Below are positions 35,399 through 44,634 of a stretch of 64,000 nt of DNA, piece after piece; positions within the stretch are counted from its first letter, which is position 1; the number at the start of each line of letters is the position of its first letter. Under the pieces are notes generated by a model. That model was given only the letters and a program-made list of their open reading frames with translations. It did not search any database and was not told where the DNA came from. The DNA is from Massilibacteroides vaginae (lineage in GTDB: Bacteria; Bacteroidota; Bacteroidia; Bacteroidales; Tannerellaceae): positions 377,001 through 441,000 of the forward strand of contig NZ_FXDJ01000008.1 of assembly GCF_900178525.1 (NCBI RefSeq), read 5' to 3'. The position numbers and the translations under genes are program-made.

Positions 35399-36685
35399 AT
35401 GAAATCTAAAACCATTTTATTTCTTTTGTTTTACCTGTGTTTTTGTAATGGATATGCACAAGAAAAATTCAATACGTATTTTGAACATAAAACATTACGT
35501 ATCGACTTTACATTAAGCGGTAATTCAACTTTTCAAACAGCTGCCATTGAGCAGTTTAGAGAAGAACCAACCTGGGGTGGTCCGGTTAAAAACCTGATCG
35601 ACGAGTTCGGCTATGGTGGCTATTATGTGAACGTGTTTGATAAGAAAAGTAATGAACTGATCTATTCCCGCGGATTTAACACCTTATTCGAAGAATGGTT
35701 GTCTACTGATCAGGCCAAGGAAGAGACGCAAGCCTGGACAAATTCCATAACTCTCCCCTATCCTAAACAGGAGATTGTGTTTGAGATTCTTGCGCGAGAT
35801 AAAAAAGATATGCAATTCCATTCCTTGCTAAAGCAAACGGTTAATCCGACATCTATATTTATAGATCGTGGAAAATTGAAAGAAAACAAAATAATCAGTA
35901 TTCAGAAAAAAGGCGACTCTTCGGAAAAAGTAGACCTTGTTTTTGTAGCAGAGGGTTATACTGCAGCAGAGCAGGGAAAATTTGAAGCTGACGCAAAACG
36001 TTTTGCCGAATCACTGTTCACAATTCCTCCTTTCGATAAATGCAAGGATAATTTTAATGTATGGGGCGTGGGACTGGTTTCGGAAGAATCCGGTACAGAT
36101 ACTTCGGGAAAAGGCATTTATAAAAACACAGCCCTGAACTCCGGTTATTATACATTCGGTGTAGATCGTTATCTCACAACTCCGGATATTCGTTCTATCC
36201 GCAATGCCGTTTGGAATGTTCCTTGCGACGCCGTATTTGTGCTTGTCAACGCTGAAACCTACGGTGGTGGTGGCATGTACAATTTTTATGCAATTGGAAC
36301 GGCAGACAATGAAAGGACGCTCCATGTTTTCGTACATGAATTTGGTCATAGTTTTGCCGGATTGGCCGATGAGTATTTTTCTTCGGAAGTTGCTTATAAT
36401 GATTTTTATAATCTGAAGTATGAGCCCTGGGAACCCAATATTACCACGTTGGTAAACTTCGATGTTAAATGGAAGGACTTATTACCATCAAATACGCCCA
36501 TTCCAACCCCACTAACAGAGCAATACAAAGATAAAGCGGGCGTTTTTGAAGGAGGAGGTTATATTGCAAAAGGTATATACCGACCGGCCGATCATTGTAT
36601 GATGCGTGATTATGCACCCTTTTGTCCGGCTTGTAGTCGTGCGATTCTTCGAATGGTAAATTACCTGTGTGATAAGGAATATTAA
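35399..36685 (+). CDS. secreted M64-family metallopeptidase
   Basis: A 428-residue protein with signal peptide (MKSKTILFLLFYLCFCNGYA), an N-terminal M64_N beta domain (to about residue 140) and an M64 catalytic domain (DLVFVAEGYTAAEQGKFEAD, then the zinc motif HEFGHSFAGLADEY). The family is named for an IgA protease of Clostridium ramosum; most Bacteroidota members are uncharacterised and the substrate here is unknown. Stands alone between the ribose operon and guaB. Confidence 0.92.
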   Translation: MKSKTILFLLFYLCFCNGYAQEKFNTYFEHKTLRIDFTLSGNSTFQTAAIEQFREEPTWGGPVKNLIDEFGYGGYYVNVFDKKSNELIYSRGFNTLFEEWLSTDQAKEETQAWTNSITLPYPKQEIVFEILARDKKDMQFHSLLKQTVNPTSIFIDRGKLKENKIISIQKKGDSSEKVDLVFVAEGYTAAEQGKFEADAKRFAESLFTIPPFDKCKDNFNVWGVGLVSEESGTDTSGKGIYKNTALNSGYYTFGVDRYLTTPDIRSIRNAVWNVPCDAVFVLVNAETYGGGGMYNFYAIGTADNERTLHVFVHEFGHSFAGLADEYFSSEVAYNDFYNLKYEPWEPNITTLVNFDVKWKDLLPSNTPIPTPLTEQYKDKAGVFEGGGYIAKGIYRPADHCMMRDYAPFCPACSRAILRMVNYLCDKEY

Positions 36686-36716
36686 TTAGGGAAATACAAT
36701 TATGAAAAGAAATGAT

Positions 36717-36724
36717 TACTTTTG
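36717..36724 (+). promoter_or_regulatory. -7 box upstream of guaB
   Basis: TACTTTTG matches TAnnTTTG, 37 bases before the ATG. No clear -33 TTG. Confidence 0.5.
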
Positions 36725-36761
36725 TGCGATTAATCATTCATCCGCAAAATAATTAATCAAT

Positions 36762-38255
36762 ATGGCAATTTATTTAAACGATGTATCTAGAACTTTTGGC
36801 GAATTTCTTCTGATACCTGGTCTTACTACCAAAGAATGCGTTCCAAGCAACGTTTCCCTCAAAACTCCTTTAGTAAAACATAAAGCAGGTGAACAATCGG
36901 CAATCACGTTGAATATCCCTTTTGTATCGGCTATCATGCAATCGGTGTCCGGTCCTGAGTTGGCTATAGAATTGGCTCGCAATGGAGGTTTGTCGTTTAT
37001 CTTTGGTTCGCAACCAATCGACAGTCAGGCTGAAATGGTGCGTAAGGTAAAGAAATTTAAGGCCGGATTCGTTATTAGCGATTCCAACTTAACTCCGGAA
37101 AATACATTAGCGGACGTAATTAAATTAGTAGAAGCAACAGATCACTCTACAATCGGAATTACAGATGATGGAACTCCTAATGGGAAACTTCTCGGAATGG
37201 TTACAAGTCGTGACTATCGTGCAGAAAAAGATCCGAAAGACAGAAAAGTAAAAGAGTTTATGACGCCTTTCTCCAAACTGATTGTTGGAAAAGTAGGCAT
37301 AACCCTTTCTGAGGCAAATCAGATCATCTGGGACAACAAGCTTAACACTTTGCCGTTAATTGATGAAAATCAGAAACTGGCTTATTTTGTTTTCCGAAAA
37401 GACTACGACAGTCACCGTGAAAATCCGAATGAGTTGTCAGGATCAGATAAAAGTCTTCTGGTTGGAGCCGGAATCAACACAAGAGATTACAAAGAACGTG
37501 TACCTGCTTTAGTAGAAGCCGGCGTAGATGTTTTATGTATTGACTCCTCCGACGGCTATTCAGAATGGCAGAAAGAAACACTCACCTGGATTAAATCCAA
37601 TTATGGAGATAAGATTGCAGTAGGTGCCGGAAATGTAGTTGACAAGGAAGGATTCCTTTATCTTGTAGAAGCCGGAGCAGACTTTATTAAAGTGGGAATC
37701 GGTGGCGGATCAATTTGTATCACTCGTGAACAAAAAGGTATCGGTCGCGGACAGGCAACAGCCATAATCGATGTTGCCGAAGCAAGAGATGAGTATCTTA
37801 AAACAAAAGGAATATACATTCCGATCTGTAGTGACGGAGGTCTTGTGCACGACTACCACATGGTATTAGCCCTATCTATGGGTGCTGATTTTCTGATGAT
37901 GGGTCGTTATTTCGCAAGATTTGACGAATCGCCCACTAAGATACTTCGTGTAAAAAACAATTACGTGAAAGAATACTGGGGAGAAGGCTCAAACCGTGCT
38001 CAAAACTGGCAACGCTACGATATGGGTGGTACGGAAAACCTCAAATTCGAAGAAGGTGTTGACAGCTATGTTCCTTATGCAGGAAAGATGAAAGACAATT
38101 TACTAATGACACTTGGCAAAATAAAAGCAACGATGTGTAGTTGCGGAAGTATTACAATTGATGAATTACAAAAGAATGCCAGGGTAACCTTAGTTTCATC
38201 AACAAGCATTGTTGAAGGTGGAGCTCATGATGTAATTTTAAAAGAACATTCTTAA
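36762..38255 (+). CDS. guaB: IMP dehydrogenase, Tritrichomonas-like type
   Basis: A 497-residue IMP dehydrogenase making XMP for guanine nucleotides. Barrel motifs: [10 protein letters not shown], the catalytic loop [20 protein letters not shown] (Cys319) and the flap NWQRYDMGG (Arg418, Tyr419). A CBS pair (about residues 95-215; [15 protein letters not shown]) is inserted in the barrel. The numbering of Cys319, Arg418 and Tyr419 equals that of the well-studied Tritrichomonas foetus enzyme, and long stretches agree with it from memory ([40 protein letters not shown]). It differs from the E. coli type at the C-terminus. Followed by a strong terminator. Confidence 0.93.
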   Translation: MAIYLNDVSRTFGEFLLIPGLTTKECVPSNVSLKTPLVKHKAGEQSAITLNIPFVSAIMQSVSGPELAIELARNGGLSFIFGSQPIDSQAEMVRKVKKFKAGFVISDSNLTPENTLADVIKLVEATDHSTIGITDDGTPNGKLLGMVTSRDYRAEKDPKDRKVKEFMTPFSKLIVGKVGITLSEANQIIWDNKLNTLPLIDENQKLAYFVFRKDYDSHRENPNELSGSDKSLLVGAGINTRDYKERVPALVEAGVDVLCIDSSDGYSEWQKETLTWIKSNYGDKIAVGAGNVVDKEGFLYLVEAGADFIKVGIGGGSICITREQKGIGRGQATAIIDVAEARDEYLKTKGIYIPICSDGGLVHDYHMVLALSMGADFLMMGRYFARFDESPTKILRVKNNYVKEYWGEGSNRAQNWQRYDMGGTENLKFEEGVDSYVPYAGKMKDNLLMTLGKIKATMCSCGSITIDELQKNARVTLVSSTSIVEGGAHDVILKEHS

Positions 38256-38264
38256 TATCGATAC

Positions 38265-38298
38265 AGAGAGGCGCACGGTTGTGCGTCTCTTTTTTTTT
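38265..38298 (+). terminator. rho-independent terminator after guaB
   Basis: Stem AGAGGCGCAC / GTGCGTCTCT (one G-T pair) with a 4-base loop, followed by a run of T. The stem sequence is nearly the same as the hairpin at 60610-60638. Confidence 0.9.
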
Positions 38299-38438
38299 GC
38301 CCTTGCTGTCGTTTATTTTTCCAGGTCAGATGAAAAATTCATTTAGTAGTATTTTTGTATCTATTCCGGCTTCGGATTGGAGTAAGAAAATTCAGCATTA
38401 AAATGGCGCGATTTTTTATAATACTATATGAAAAAAAA

Positions 38439-38527
38439 TATATCCTTTATTTTTCAAAAGATAAAGGATATATTTTGAAAAATAACCTTTATGTTTTTTG
38501 ACGAAATTTACCCGTTGATTATCAACG
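38439..38527 (-). repeat. A+T-rich hairpin repeat, copy 3 of 4 (reversed)
   Basis: Read on the minus strand: palindrome CGTTGAT-A-ATCAACG (38513-38527), then CGTCAAAAAACATAAAGG and TATCCTTTAT / ATAAAGGATA arms forming a hairpin at 38439-38472. Positioned between two convergent gene ends. Confidence 0.85.
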
Positions 38528-38623
38528 TTATTTTTAATCGGAAAAATTCTTCTTGTTTTTGCTTTAAAACAAGACAAATGACTGCTTGCAATCGGATATT
38601 TTTCTAAGTGATTTTTTGTCTTT

Positions 38624-41104
38624 TTAATCCAATTTTATTTTAAGGAGGCTGATTGAATTCGGAGGGAAATGATAGATCATTGGCATACCGATTTTAAACG
38701 TATGTGTTTTCGATAGGGGCGTTATCAGATCCGGTATTTCAAATGAGTTTTTATCTTCGGGTTTTCCTTTGATTTCGATAACTTCAATTTCGTTTTTCGT
38801 ACTTACACCATGAATTTTAAGCTCGGTTATTTCGTCGTGGTTGGTCGTATTTACTACCTTTAACAACAACAATTGCTGCTCTTCGTCCATTGTTGCTACA
38901 GAAACAAGTGAAGGGAGTGACTTCATCCGTACTTCATAGATCAATTCATCATTTATGCGGCATTGCAACAGATCGTCTACGGCTTTGAGCGACACACGGT
39001 ATTCACGGTGACTTTCAAACGGGAAACGTTTCGGTGTAACTAATGTATCTTTTATACTACCTGCCTGATGATAAAAATGACAGAACTCCTCGCCCATCGT
39101 AAGTCCAATATGGTTGCTTTGTTCTCCCACCAGGCCATTGTCTCGTATTCTTAATTGTATCGGATCACTTCCTTTCGTTCGTTTTATTGTGGCTGAAAAT
39201 TCATAGTTATATTGTCCGGAATCACCCAGGAGAACATAGTTCCAACGATTCGCCGCGGGCAATAACGACTCGTTATTCATTATCCAACCTCCCGACAAGA
39301 TTTTATGTTGCCCGATCAATGAGCCGTTTACTTTCACGTCTTTTATTTCATAGCTATTATCAAACAACTCAATCGATGGGCTACCCTCCATCACGTATGG
39401 TCTGGAATAAGTAGTTAGCTGAGTTGGAAACACTTGATTTCCACGGTGCGACGCGAAGAGTTTAAGAAGATGATAAGACGGCGTGTATACGATGCTGTCC
39501 TTTTTAAAAAGCATCAAAGGGTATCGGTTGATTTCATAATCCGCGTTTCCTAAAAGAGGGGCAAAAGCGATACGTTTCACCATTTGGGGGTTATCTTCTG
39601 CACCAATCAAAAAACAAGCCTCTGCAATTGCCGCCTTTAGCGTTCCGCCATATTCATTACAAGTAACACCCATTTCACCTATAAAAACTGAAGACCTGTT
39701 CAATGATGGTCTATCCTGTTTGTATCGGGTATAGTTGGTAATGAAAAAATCAGGATTTGAGTAAAGATGAGAATCAATCCATTCTCCTCTCAACTTATCG
39801 GAAACCGGAGAACTGCTGATTACCGTTATCTCCGGGTAAGCCTTATTGATTGCTTCTTTAAACAATTGGAAACGTTTTCTGTATTCTGTTCCATAATTTT
39901 CACTTCCGATTTCAATAAATTTCAGGTTGAACGGTTCCGGGTGTCCGTTCTTTGCTCTCATTTCACCCAAAAGAGAATCTGCGGGAGCATTGGCATATTC
40001 GATCGCATCTATGGCATCCTGAACCAGTTTATTCATCTCCGTAATTACTTCATAACGAGGACGACGTTCCTGATTTGTTACACCACTATTGATTACATAA
40101 ACCGGTTCTGCCTTCAGATCTTCACAAAGTTGTAAATACTCATGATATCCCATTCCGTTTGAAGTGCCGTATCCCCAGATATTCCAAAAATGCCTTCTTT
40201 CGGATACCGGACCTACAGACTCTTTCCAAACGGGAAATGTTCCGTTGGTATATCCCTCTACAAAAAGACCTCCGGGAAAACGAATAAATTTTGGTTTAAG
40301 TTCGGACAGTTTGTTTACAAAATCATTCCGTAGTCCGTTCGGACGTTCCATCCATGTATGCTGAGGGAACAAAGACACAACATCGATGTTGAAATAAGCA
40401 CTTTCCATAGCAGAGATGGTAAGAAGCGCATGCGTTGCGTCTTCGGTTGCGGTAAACACATGGCGGAATTGTTTCCATTCATAGGAAGGGGTAACTTCAA
40501 AAGCATCGCTCAACAAGCGCGAGCAAGTAGAATCTTCAAGTGCGATTGTAATGTTTTTGGGCATCTGAGAAGTCGATCTGATATAGAAGGATAAGTTATA
40601 CCGTTCTCCTTTTTTCAAGGAAATACCTTTATAACCTTCAGCAATAAGCCCTCCCCTTTTACCTTCACTGTAATTAACATAAACGGACAGATAACGACGG
40701 TTCTTTTCACTCAACGGGGTTGTAATATCGGGCGAGAAACAGGTGTTGTCTGCTAATCTCCTCCATCCGGGAACGGAGTCCGGACGCGGAAAAGCGAGTG
40801 TCCACCTGTTTGGAGTTATCAATACACCCCTTGCCCTGTCATAGGCACTATGAACCGGTAAAACACCATCTTCAAAACTTCTATTCTGAATCAACTCGGC
40901 ATATAAGCCTCCTTCTATCGCATGATTTATTTCTTCGACATTCAAACCGTATAGATCCGAATTAACCAAAGCAGGTGTTGCTTCCATGTCTATTGAAATA
41001 GTAGAAGTAGGCGGAATATCCGGAACACAGCTTGTGATTGAAAGGATAAGCCAAGAATAAAGTATTTTTTGCACAAAACTAAAATACATCGTATTGCCAC
41101 TCAT
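38624..41104 (-). CDS. GH51-family lipoprotein with altered acid/base motif
   Basis: An 826-residue lipoprotein (lipobox ending ILSITSC, Cys26). Residues about 35-250 are the GH51 N-terminal and CBM-like region, about 250-560 the barrel, and about 640-760 a laminin-G-like jellyroll inserted before the last beta domain. The acid/base motif reads FIEIGSENYGTEY (Ser401-Glu402), whereas GH51 and clan GH-A enzymes have Asn-Glu; the codon AGT differs from AAT by one base. The nucleophile region SSVFIGEMGV looks intact. Either of two ATG codons (41104, 41089) may be used. Likely an arabinofuranosidase relative with reduced or changed activity. Confidence 0.85.
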   Translation of the reverse strand: MSGNTMYFSFVQKILYSWLILSITSCVPDIPPTSTISIDMEATPALVNSDLYGLNVEEINHAIEGGLYAELIQNRSFEDGVLPVHSAYDRARGVLITPNRWTLAFPRPDSVPGWRRLADNTCFSPDITTPLSEKNRRYLSVYVNYSEGKRGGLIAEGYKGISLKKGERYNLSFYIRSTSQMPKNITIALEDSTCSRLLSDAFEVTPSYEWKQFRHVFTATEDATHALLTISAMESAYFNIDVVSLFPQHTWMERPNGLRNDFVNKLSELKPKFIRFPGGLFVEGYTNGTFPVWKESVGPVSERRHFWNIWGYGTSNGMGYHEYLQLCEDLKAEPVYVINSGVTNQERRPRYEVITEMNKLVQDAIDAIEYANAPADSLLGEMRAKNGHPEPFNLKFIEIGSENYGTEYRKRFQLFKEAINKAYPEITVISSSPVSDKLRGEWIDSHLYSNPDFFITNYTRYKQDRPSLNRSSVFIGEMGVTCNEYGGTLKAAIAEACFLIGAEDNPQMVKRIAFAPLLGNADYEINRYPLMLFKKDSIVYTPSYHLLKLFASHRGNQVFPTQLTTYSRPYVMEGSPSIELFDNSYEIKDVKVNGSLIGQHKILSGGWIMNNESLLPAANRWNYVLLGDSGQYNYEFSATIKRTKGSDPIQLRIRDNGLVGEQSNHIGLTMGEEFCHFYHQAGSIKDTLVTPKRFPFESHREYRVSLKAVDDLLQCRINDELIYEVRMKSLPSLVSVATMDEEQQLLLLKVVNTTNHDEITELKIHGVSTKNEIEVIEIKGKPEDKNSFEIPDLITPLSKTHTFKIGMPMIYHFPPNSISLLKIKLD

Positions 41105-41126
41105 AAGAACAGTCTTATTTTCCGCA

Positions 41127-41134
41127 CAAAGATA
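41127..41134 (-). promoter_or_regulatory. -7 box of the GH51 lipoprotein gene
   Basis: Minus strand reads TATCTTTG (TAnnTTTG), 22 bases before ATG 41104. A -33 TTG is 24 bases upstream, slightly far. Confidence 0.5.
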
Positions 41135-41383
41135 GGTATTTATTGTCCTTTATGCCTGCAATAGCGAGATACATACCATTTTATCTTTTCAAAGAGGAAG
41201 AAACTATGTATCTTTACCCTCTTATTTATGGTTCAAGTATAGAACTATAGACTAATTAAATCATATAAACAACTACAATTTTACGAATTGAAATGGGTAA
41301 TTTTGCATTTTGATTTATTTTTTATACTTTGATTAATTTAGGTTGTTGGGAATGGACATTTTATTAAAACGAAACAATTAATT

Positions 41384-42085
41384 ATGGACTATGCAATTAT
41401 TGCCGCTGGAGAAGGGTCTCGGTTAGTACAAGAAGGGATCAAAACCCCCAAACCCTTAATTCAACTTCAGGGAATCCCTTTGATAGACCGTTTAATTCAA
41501 CTATTTTTAGACAACAATGCCGCTTCAATCAGTATCATTGTCAACGAGGAGATGAAAGAAGTACAGGAGCACTTGCAAAACATAAAAGCCGGGGTCCCTA
41601 TTAATATATGTATAAAAAGTACTCCGAGTTCTATGCACAGTTTTTATGAACTAAGCCGGTTTATAAAAGGCGACAAGCTATGTCTGACAACGGTAGATAC
41701 GATTTTTCATGAAGCGGAATTCAAACAATATATTAACACGTTTATTGATGACAAGGGGGCTGACGGATTTATGGCGGTTACAGACTTTATTGATGACGAA
41801 AAGCCGCTTTATATTGAAGTAGACAGCGAATTCTCAATTCGAAACTTTTATGATACAAAGGAAGAGGGTTGCAACTATATATCCGGTGGTATTTACGGCC
41901 TGAAACAAAACGCGATCAGTGTTTTGGAGAAAGCCATTGAATCCGGAGTGTCACGTATGCGAAATTATCAAAAGCTACTTGTAAAAGAAGGGTTGCATCT
42001 TAAAGCTTATCCATTTAAGAAAATTATAGATGTGGATCATGCCGAGGATATCCCAAAAGCTGAATATTTTCTGAAAACAAAATAG
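41384..42085 (+). CDS. sugar/alcohol-phosphate nucleotidyltransferase
   Basis: A 233-residue NTP_transferase (MobA-like/NTP_transf_3) protein. It begins YAIIAAGEGSRLVQEGIK followed by TPKPLIQLQGIPLIDR, the usual nucleotide-binding loop and lysine, and ends with DVDHAEDIPKAEYFL. The family activates a sugar- or alcohol-phosphate with CTP, GTP or UTP. As first gene of an operon with a CDP-alcohol phosphatidyltransferase, it probably makes a CDP-linked head-group precursor. Substrate unknown. Confidence 0.85.
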   Translation: MDYAIIAAGEGSRLVQEGIKTPKPLIQLQGIPLIDRLIQLFLDNNAASISIIVNEEMKEVQEHLQNIKAGVPINICIKSTPSSMHSFYELSRFIKGDKLCLTTVDTIFHEAEFKQYINTFIDDKGADGFMAVTDFIDDEKPLYIEVDSEFSIRNFYDTKEEGCNYISGGIYGLKQNAISVLEKAIESGVSRMRNYQKLLVKEGLHLKAYPFKKIIDVDHAEDIPKAEYFLKTK

Positions 42086-42089
42086 AGGA

Positions 42090-42950
42090 ATGACAAAAAT
42101 AACAATAGCAGGTATTTGTCGAAGAGACAAATTTTCACCTAATCATATAGGTAATGACGCCGCTATATTCAATTTAACCGCAGCGCATCTGATAGATATG
42201 GGCTGCATAGTAAATAAATATTCAGAATCAGACCTGATACTGGGGAATGTTAAAGAAACAATCATCTTTAACATGGTGCGCGAATGGCAATCTATTTATG
42301 AATTGCAGAAGATGGAAGATAAGGGATGCAAAGTGATCAACTCTGCATACGGAATCGATAATTGTACGCGCGAAAACATGACACGTTTATTGATAGGCAA
42401 CCAAATTCCTCATCCAAGAAGTTTATTTCTTAACACAAATGAAGATCCGGAAGAGGAATTGAAGAAAAGTGGTTTTGAGAATTGTTGGATCAAAAGAGGA
42501 GATTTTCATGCTATTCATCGCGAAGATGTAACTTACGTGCGTCATCTGGAAGAAGCAAAAGGCATTTTGAAGGAATATGCGATAAGAGGCATCCAAACGG
42601 CAGTAGTAAACGAACATCTCTGTGGCGACCTGATCAAATTTTACGGTGTTAAAGATACCGGGTTCTTTTATTGGTTTTATCCATCCAACGCTAACCACAG
42701 TAAGTTTGGGTTGGAAGCGATAAATGGTACAGCCAAAGGAATCCATTTTGATGAAGAAGAACTGAAGAACATTTGCTCCCGTGCCGGTCATGTTTTGAAT
42801 GTGAATATTTATGGAGGGGATTGCGTTGTTACGGAGGATGGAAAAATACATTTGATAGACTTCAACGACTGGCCAAGCTTTGCTCCATGCCGGGAAGAAG
42901 CCGCAAAGTTTATTGCTCAACGGATTTATATGATGGCTACAGAAGAATGA
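42090..42950 (+). CDS. ATP-grasp ligase of unknown substrate
   Basis: A 286-residue protein with an ATP-grasp layout. NDAAIFNLTAAHLIDMGC and ILGNVKETIIFNMVREWQS lie in the N-terminal domain, FENCWIKRGDFHAIHRED in the ATP-binding part, and the metal motif IHLIDFNDWPSF near residue 265. It presumably forms an amide, thioester or other carboxylate bond at the cost of ATP. Starts four bases after the nucleotidyltransferase and overlaps the next gene (ATGA), so it is co-translated with the lipid-type genes. Assignment to ATP-grasp is from motif layout; confidence in the exact subfamily is low. Confidence 0.75.
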   Translation: MTKITIAGICRRDKFSPNHIGNDAAIFNLTAAHLIDMGCIVNKYSESDLILGNVKETIIFNMVREWQSIYELQKMEDKGCKVINSAYGIDNCTRENMTRLLIGNQIPHPRSLFLNTNEDPEEELKKSGFENCWIKRGDFHAIHREDVTYVRHLEEAKGILKEYAIRGIQTAVVNEHLCGDLIKFYGVKDTGFFYWFYPSNANHSKFGLEAINGTAKGIHFDEEELKNICSRAGHVLNVNIYGGDCVVTEDGKIHLIDFNDWPSFAPCREEAAKFIAQRIYMMATEE

Positions 42951-43885
42951 AAGAAGAGAAAAAAGCAAAACATACATTTGAATCGACATTAAAATCTTTA
43001 GACACTGAAGAGTTTATCGATATACATTTCTACAGGCCGATTGGTTATCAATGGGCTTTACTGTTTAACAAACTAAACATATCTCCCAACACAGTAACTA
43101 TAGCGTCTATATTTATTGGAATTGCCGCAGGAATATGTTTCTATTTCAATGATTTAGTTATTAACATCGCAGGAATGTTGTTACTGATATGGGCAAATTC
43201 GTATGATAGCGCGGATGGGCAGCTGGCACGTATGACAGGAAAATCAAGTCCTCTGGGGCGTGTGCTTGATGGTGCGTGTGGTGACCTTTGGTTTATCAGT
43301 ATTTACGCAGCCATTTGTTTACGTCTTACGCCTGAATGGGGAATTTGGATTTGGCTTTTGGGAGCGATTACAGGTTTCTTTCACAGCAAGCAGGCTTCTA
43401 TGGCCGATTATTATCGTAACATTCATCTCCTTTTCCTTAAAGGTGAATCCGGAAGCGAATTATCCAAATCCGACAAACTTGAGGCCGACTTTGTAAAGCT
43501 TTCCTGGAGTAAGGATTTTATCTACAAATTATTCGGGTTATTCTATCTTAATTACACGAAAAGTCAGGAACAGCTTACGCCTAAATTTCAGAAAATGATG
43601 GAAACAATTCATTTGGTATACAGCAATAATATACCCGATGAGTTTCGCCGGCGATTCCGCGAAAAGAGTCTGCCATTAATGAAATACACAAATATGCTCT
43701 CCTTTAACACGCGGGTGATCGCATTATTTGTAAGTCTTTTTGTAAATATGCCTTGGCTATATTTTATATTTGAGATAACTGTACTTAACATCATGTTGGT
43801 CTATATGGTTATCACGCATGAATCTTTCTGTGATCAATTCAGAAAAGATTGTATAAACACAAAACAAAATAATGAGCAAGCTTAA
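42947..43885 (+). CDS. CDP-alcohol phosphatidyltransferase family protein
   Basis: A 312-residue membrane enzyme. The family signature is complete: DSADGQLARM, then GKSSPLGRVLDGACGDLW, with DGxxAR, G and two Asp in order. About five to six spans surround it, and a long cytoplasmic insert (about residues 150-235) is unusual. It transfers a phospho-alcohol between a CDP carrier and an acceptor. Start 42947 overlaps the stop of the ATP-grasp gene (ATGA); an in-frame ATG at 42773 would overlap that gene by 178 bases and is rejected. The partner nucleotidyltransferase suggests the CDP-linked component is made within this operon. Confidence 0.9.
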   Translation: MKEEKKAKHTFESTLKSLDTEEFIDIHFYRPIGYQWALLFNKLNISPNTVTIASIFIGIAAGICFYFNDLVINIAGMLLLIWANSYDSADGQLARMTGKSSPLGRVLDGACGDLWFISIYAAICLRLTPEWGIWIWLLGAITGFFHSKQASMADYYRNIHLLFLKGESGSELSKSDKLEADFVKLSWSKDFIYKLFGLFYLNYTKSQEQLTPKFQKMMETIHLVYSNNIPDEFRRRFREKSLPLMKYTNMLSFNTRVIALFVSLFVNMPWLYFIFEITVLNIMLVYMVITHESFCDQFRKDCINTKQNNEQA

Positions 43886-44594
43886 TAATATAACAGGAAT
43901 AATATTTGATTATGGAGGCACAATCGACAGTAATGGTCTTCATTGGGCTGAAGTAATCTGGGAAGCTTATGAAACATTCCTTGTACCCGTAAGCAAAAAT
44001 GATTTTCGTGAAGCTTATGTCTATGGTGAACGTACCTTGGCAAAGAATCCATTGATTAAACCAAACCATACGTTTAAGGATATGTTGCGTATTAAAATAG
44101 ACATCCAGATACAATGGTTACACGCAAACAAAAAACTTCCGGAAAACTATATCTCTGAAGATATTTCGGCAGCAATCGCCGGTTGGTGTTATGCTTTTGC
44201 CGCAAAAACAACCACAAAGGCTAAGGAAACCATTGCTAAATTAGCAACGGTCTATCCTATTGTATTAGTTTCAAATTTTTATGGAAACATAGAGGCTGTT
44301 CTCCGTGATTTCGGGTTGAAGGACTATTTCCAAACAATTATCGAGTCGGCCGTTGTTGGTGTAAGAAAGCCCGATCCGCAAATATTCAGATTGGGAGTAG
44401 AACAGCTTCAAATGGATCCGCAAAACATTGTTGTGATAGGTGATTCTTATGACAAGGACATCGTCCCCTCTGCTAAGTTAGGTTGTAAAACCATTTGGAT
44501 AAAAAACATAGGATGGGAGGAGTACTCCGGAAACGAAAGCGCGGATATTATCATAACAGACTTCACTGAATTAGAACAATATCTGCTCGAATAG
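43872..44594 (+). CDS. HAD-family phosphatase
   Basis: A 240-residue HAD hydrolase with motif I IIFDYGGTIDSNG, motif II LVSNFYGN, motif III VRKPDPQIFRLG and motif IV VVIGDSYDKDIVPSAKLG, plus a helical C1 cap. Overlaps the CDP-alcohol phosphatidyltransferase gene by 14 bases, so it is coupled with it and may dephosphorylate a pathway intermediate such as a phosphatidyl-alcohol-phosphate or the precursor alcohol-phosphate. Confidence 0.88.
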   Translation: MSKLNNITGIIFDYGGTIDSNGLHWAEVIWEAYETFLVPVSKNDFREAYVYGERTLAKNPLIKPNHTFKDMLRIKIDIQIQWLHANKKLPENYISEDISAAIAGWCYAFAAKTTTKAKETIAKLATVYPIVLVSNFYGNIEAVLRDFGLKDYFQTIIESAVVGVRKPDPQIFRLGVEQLQMDPQNIVVIGDSYDKDIVPSAKLGCKTIWIKNIGWEEYSGNESADIIITDFTELEQYLLE

Positions 44595-44634
44595 AATAAG
44601 TCCGTTTATTTTTAACCAAATCAATTTAAACAAA

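Larger units (their letters stand above)
38256..38623. other. 368-base convergent intergenic region
   Basis: Lies between the ends of guaB and the minus-strand GH51 gene. Holds the guaB terminator and a reversed copy of the A+T-rich hairpin repeat; nothing else is recognised. Confidence 0.75.

Noticed and set aside
42773-42946. Upstream start for the CDP-alcohol phosphatidyltransferase
   Set aside because: Overlaps the ATP-grasp gene; the added cysteine-rich sequence is a frame shadow and the ATGA overlap at 42947 is the better start.
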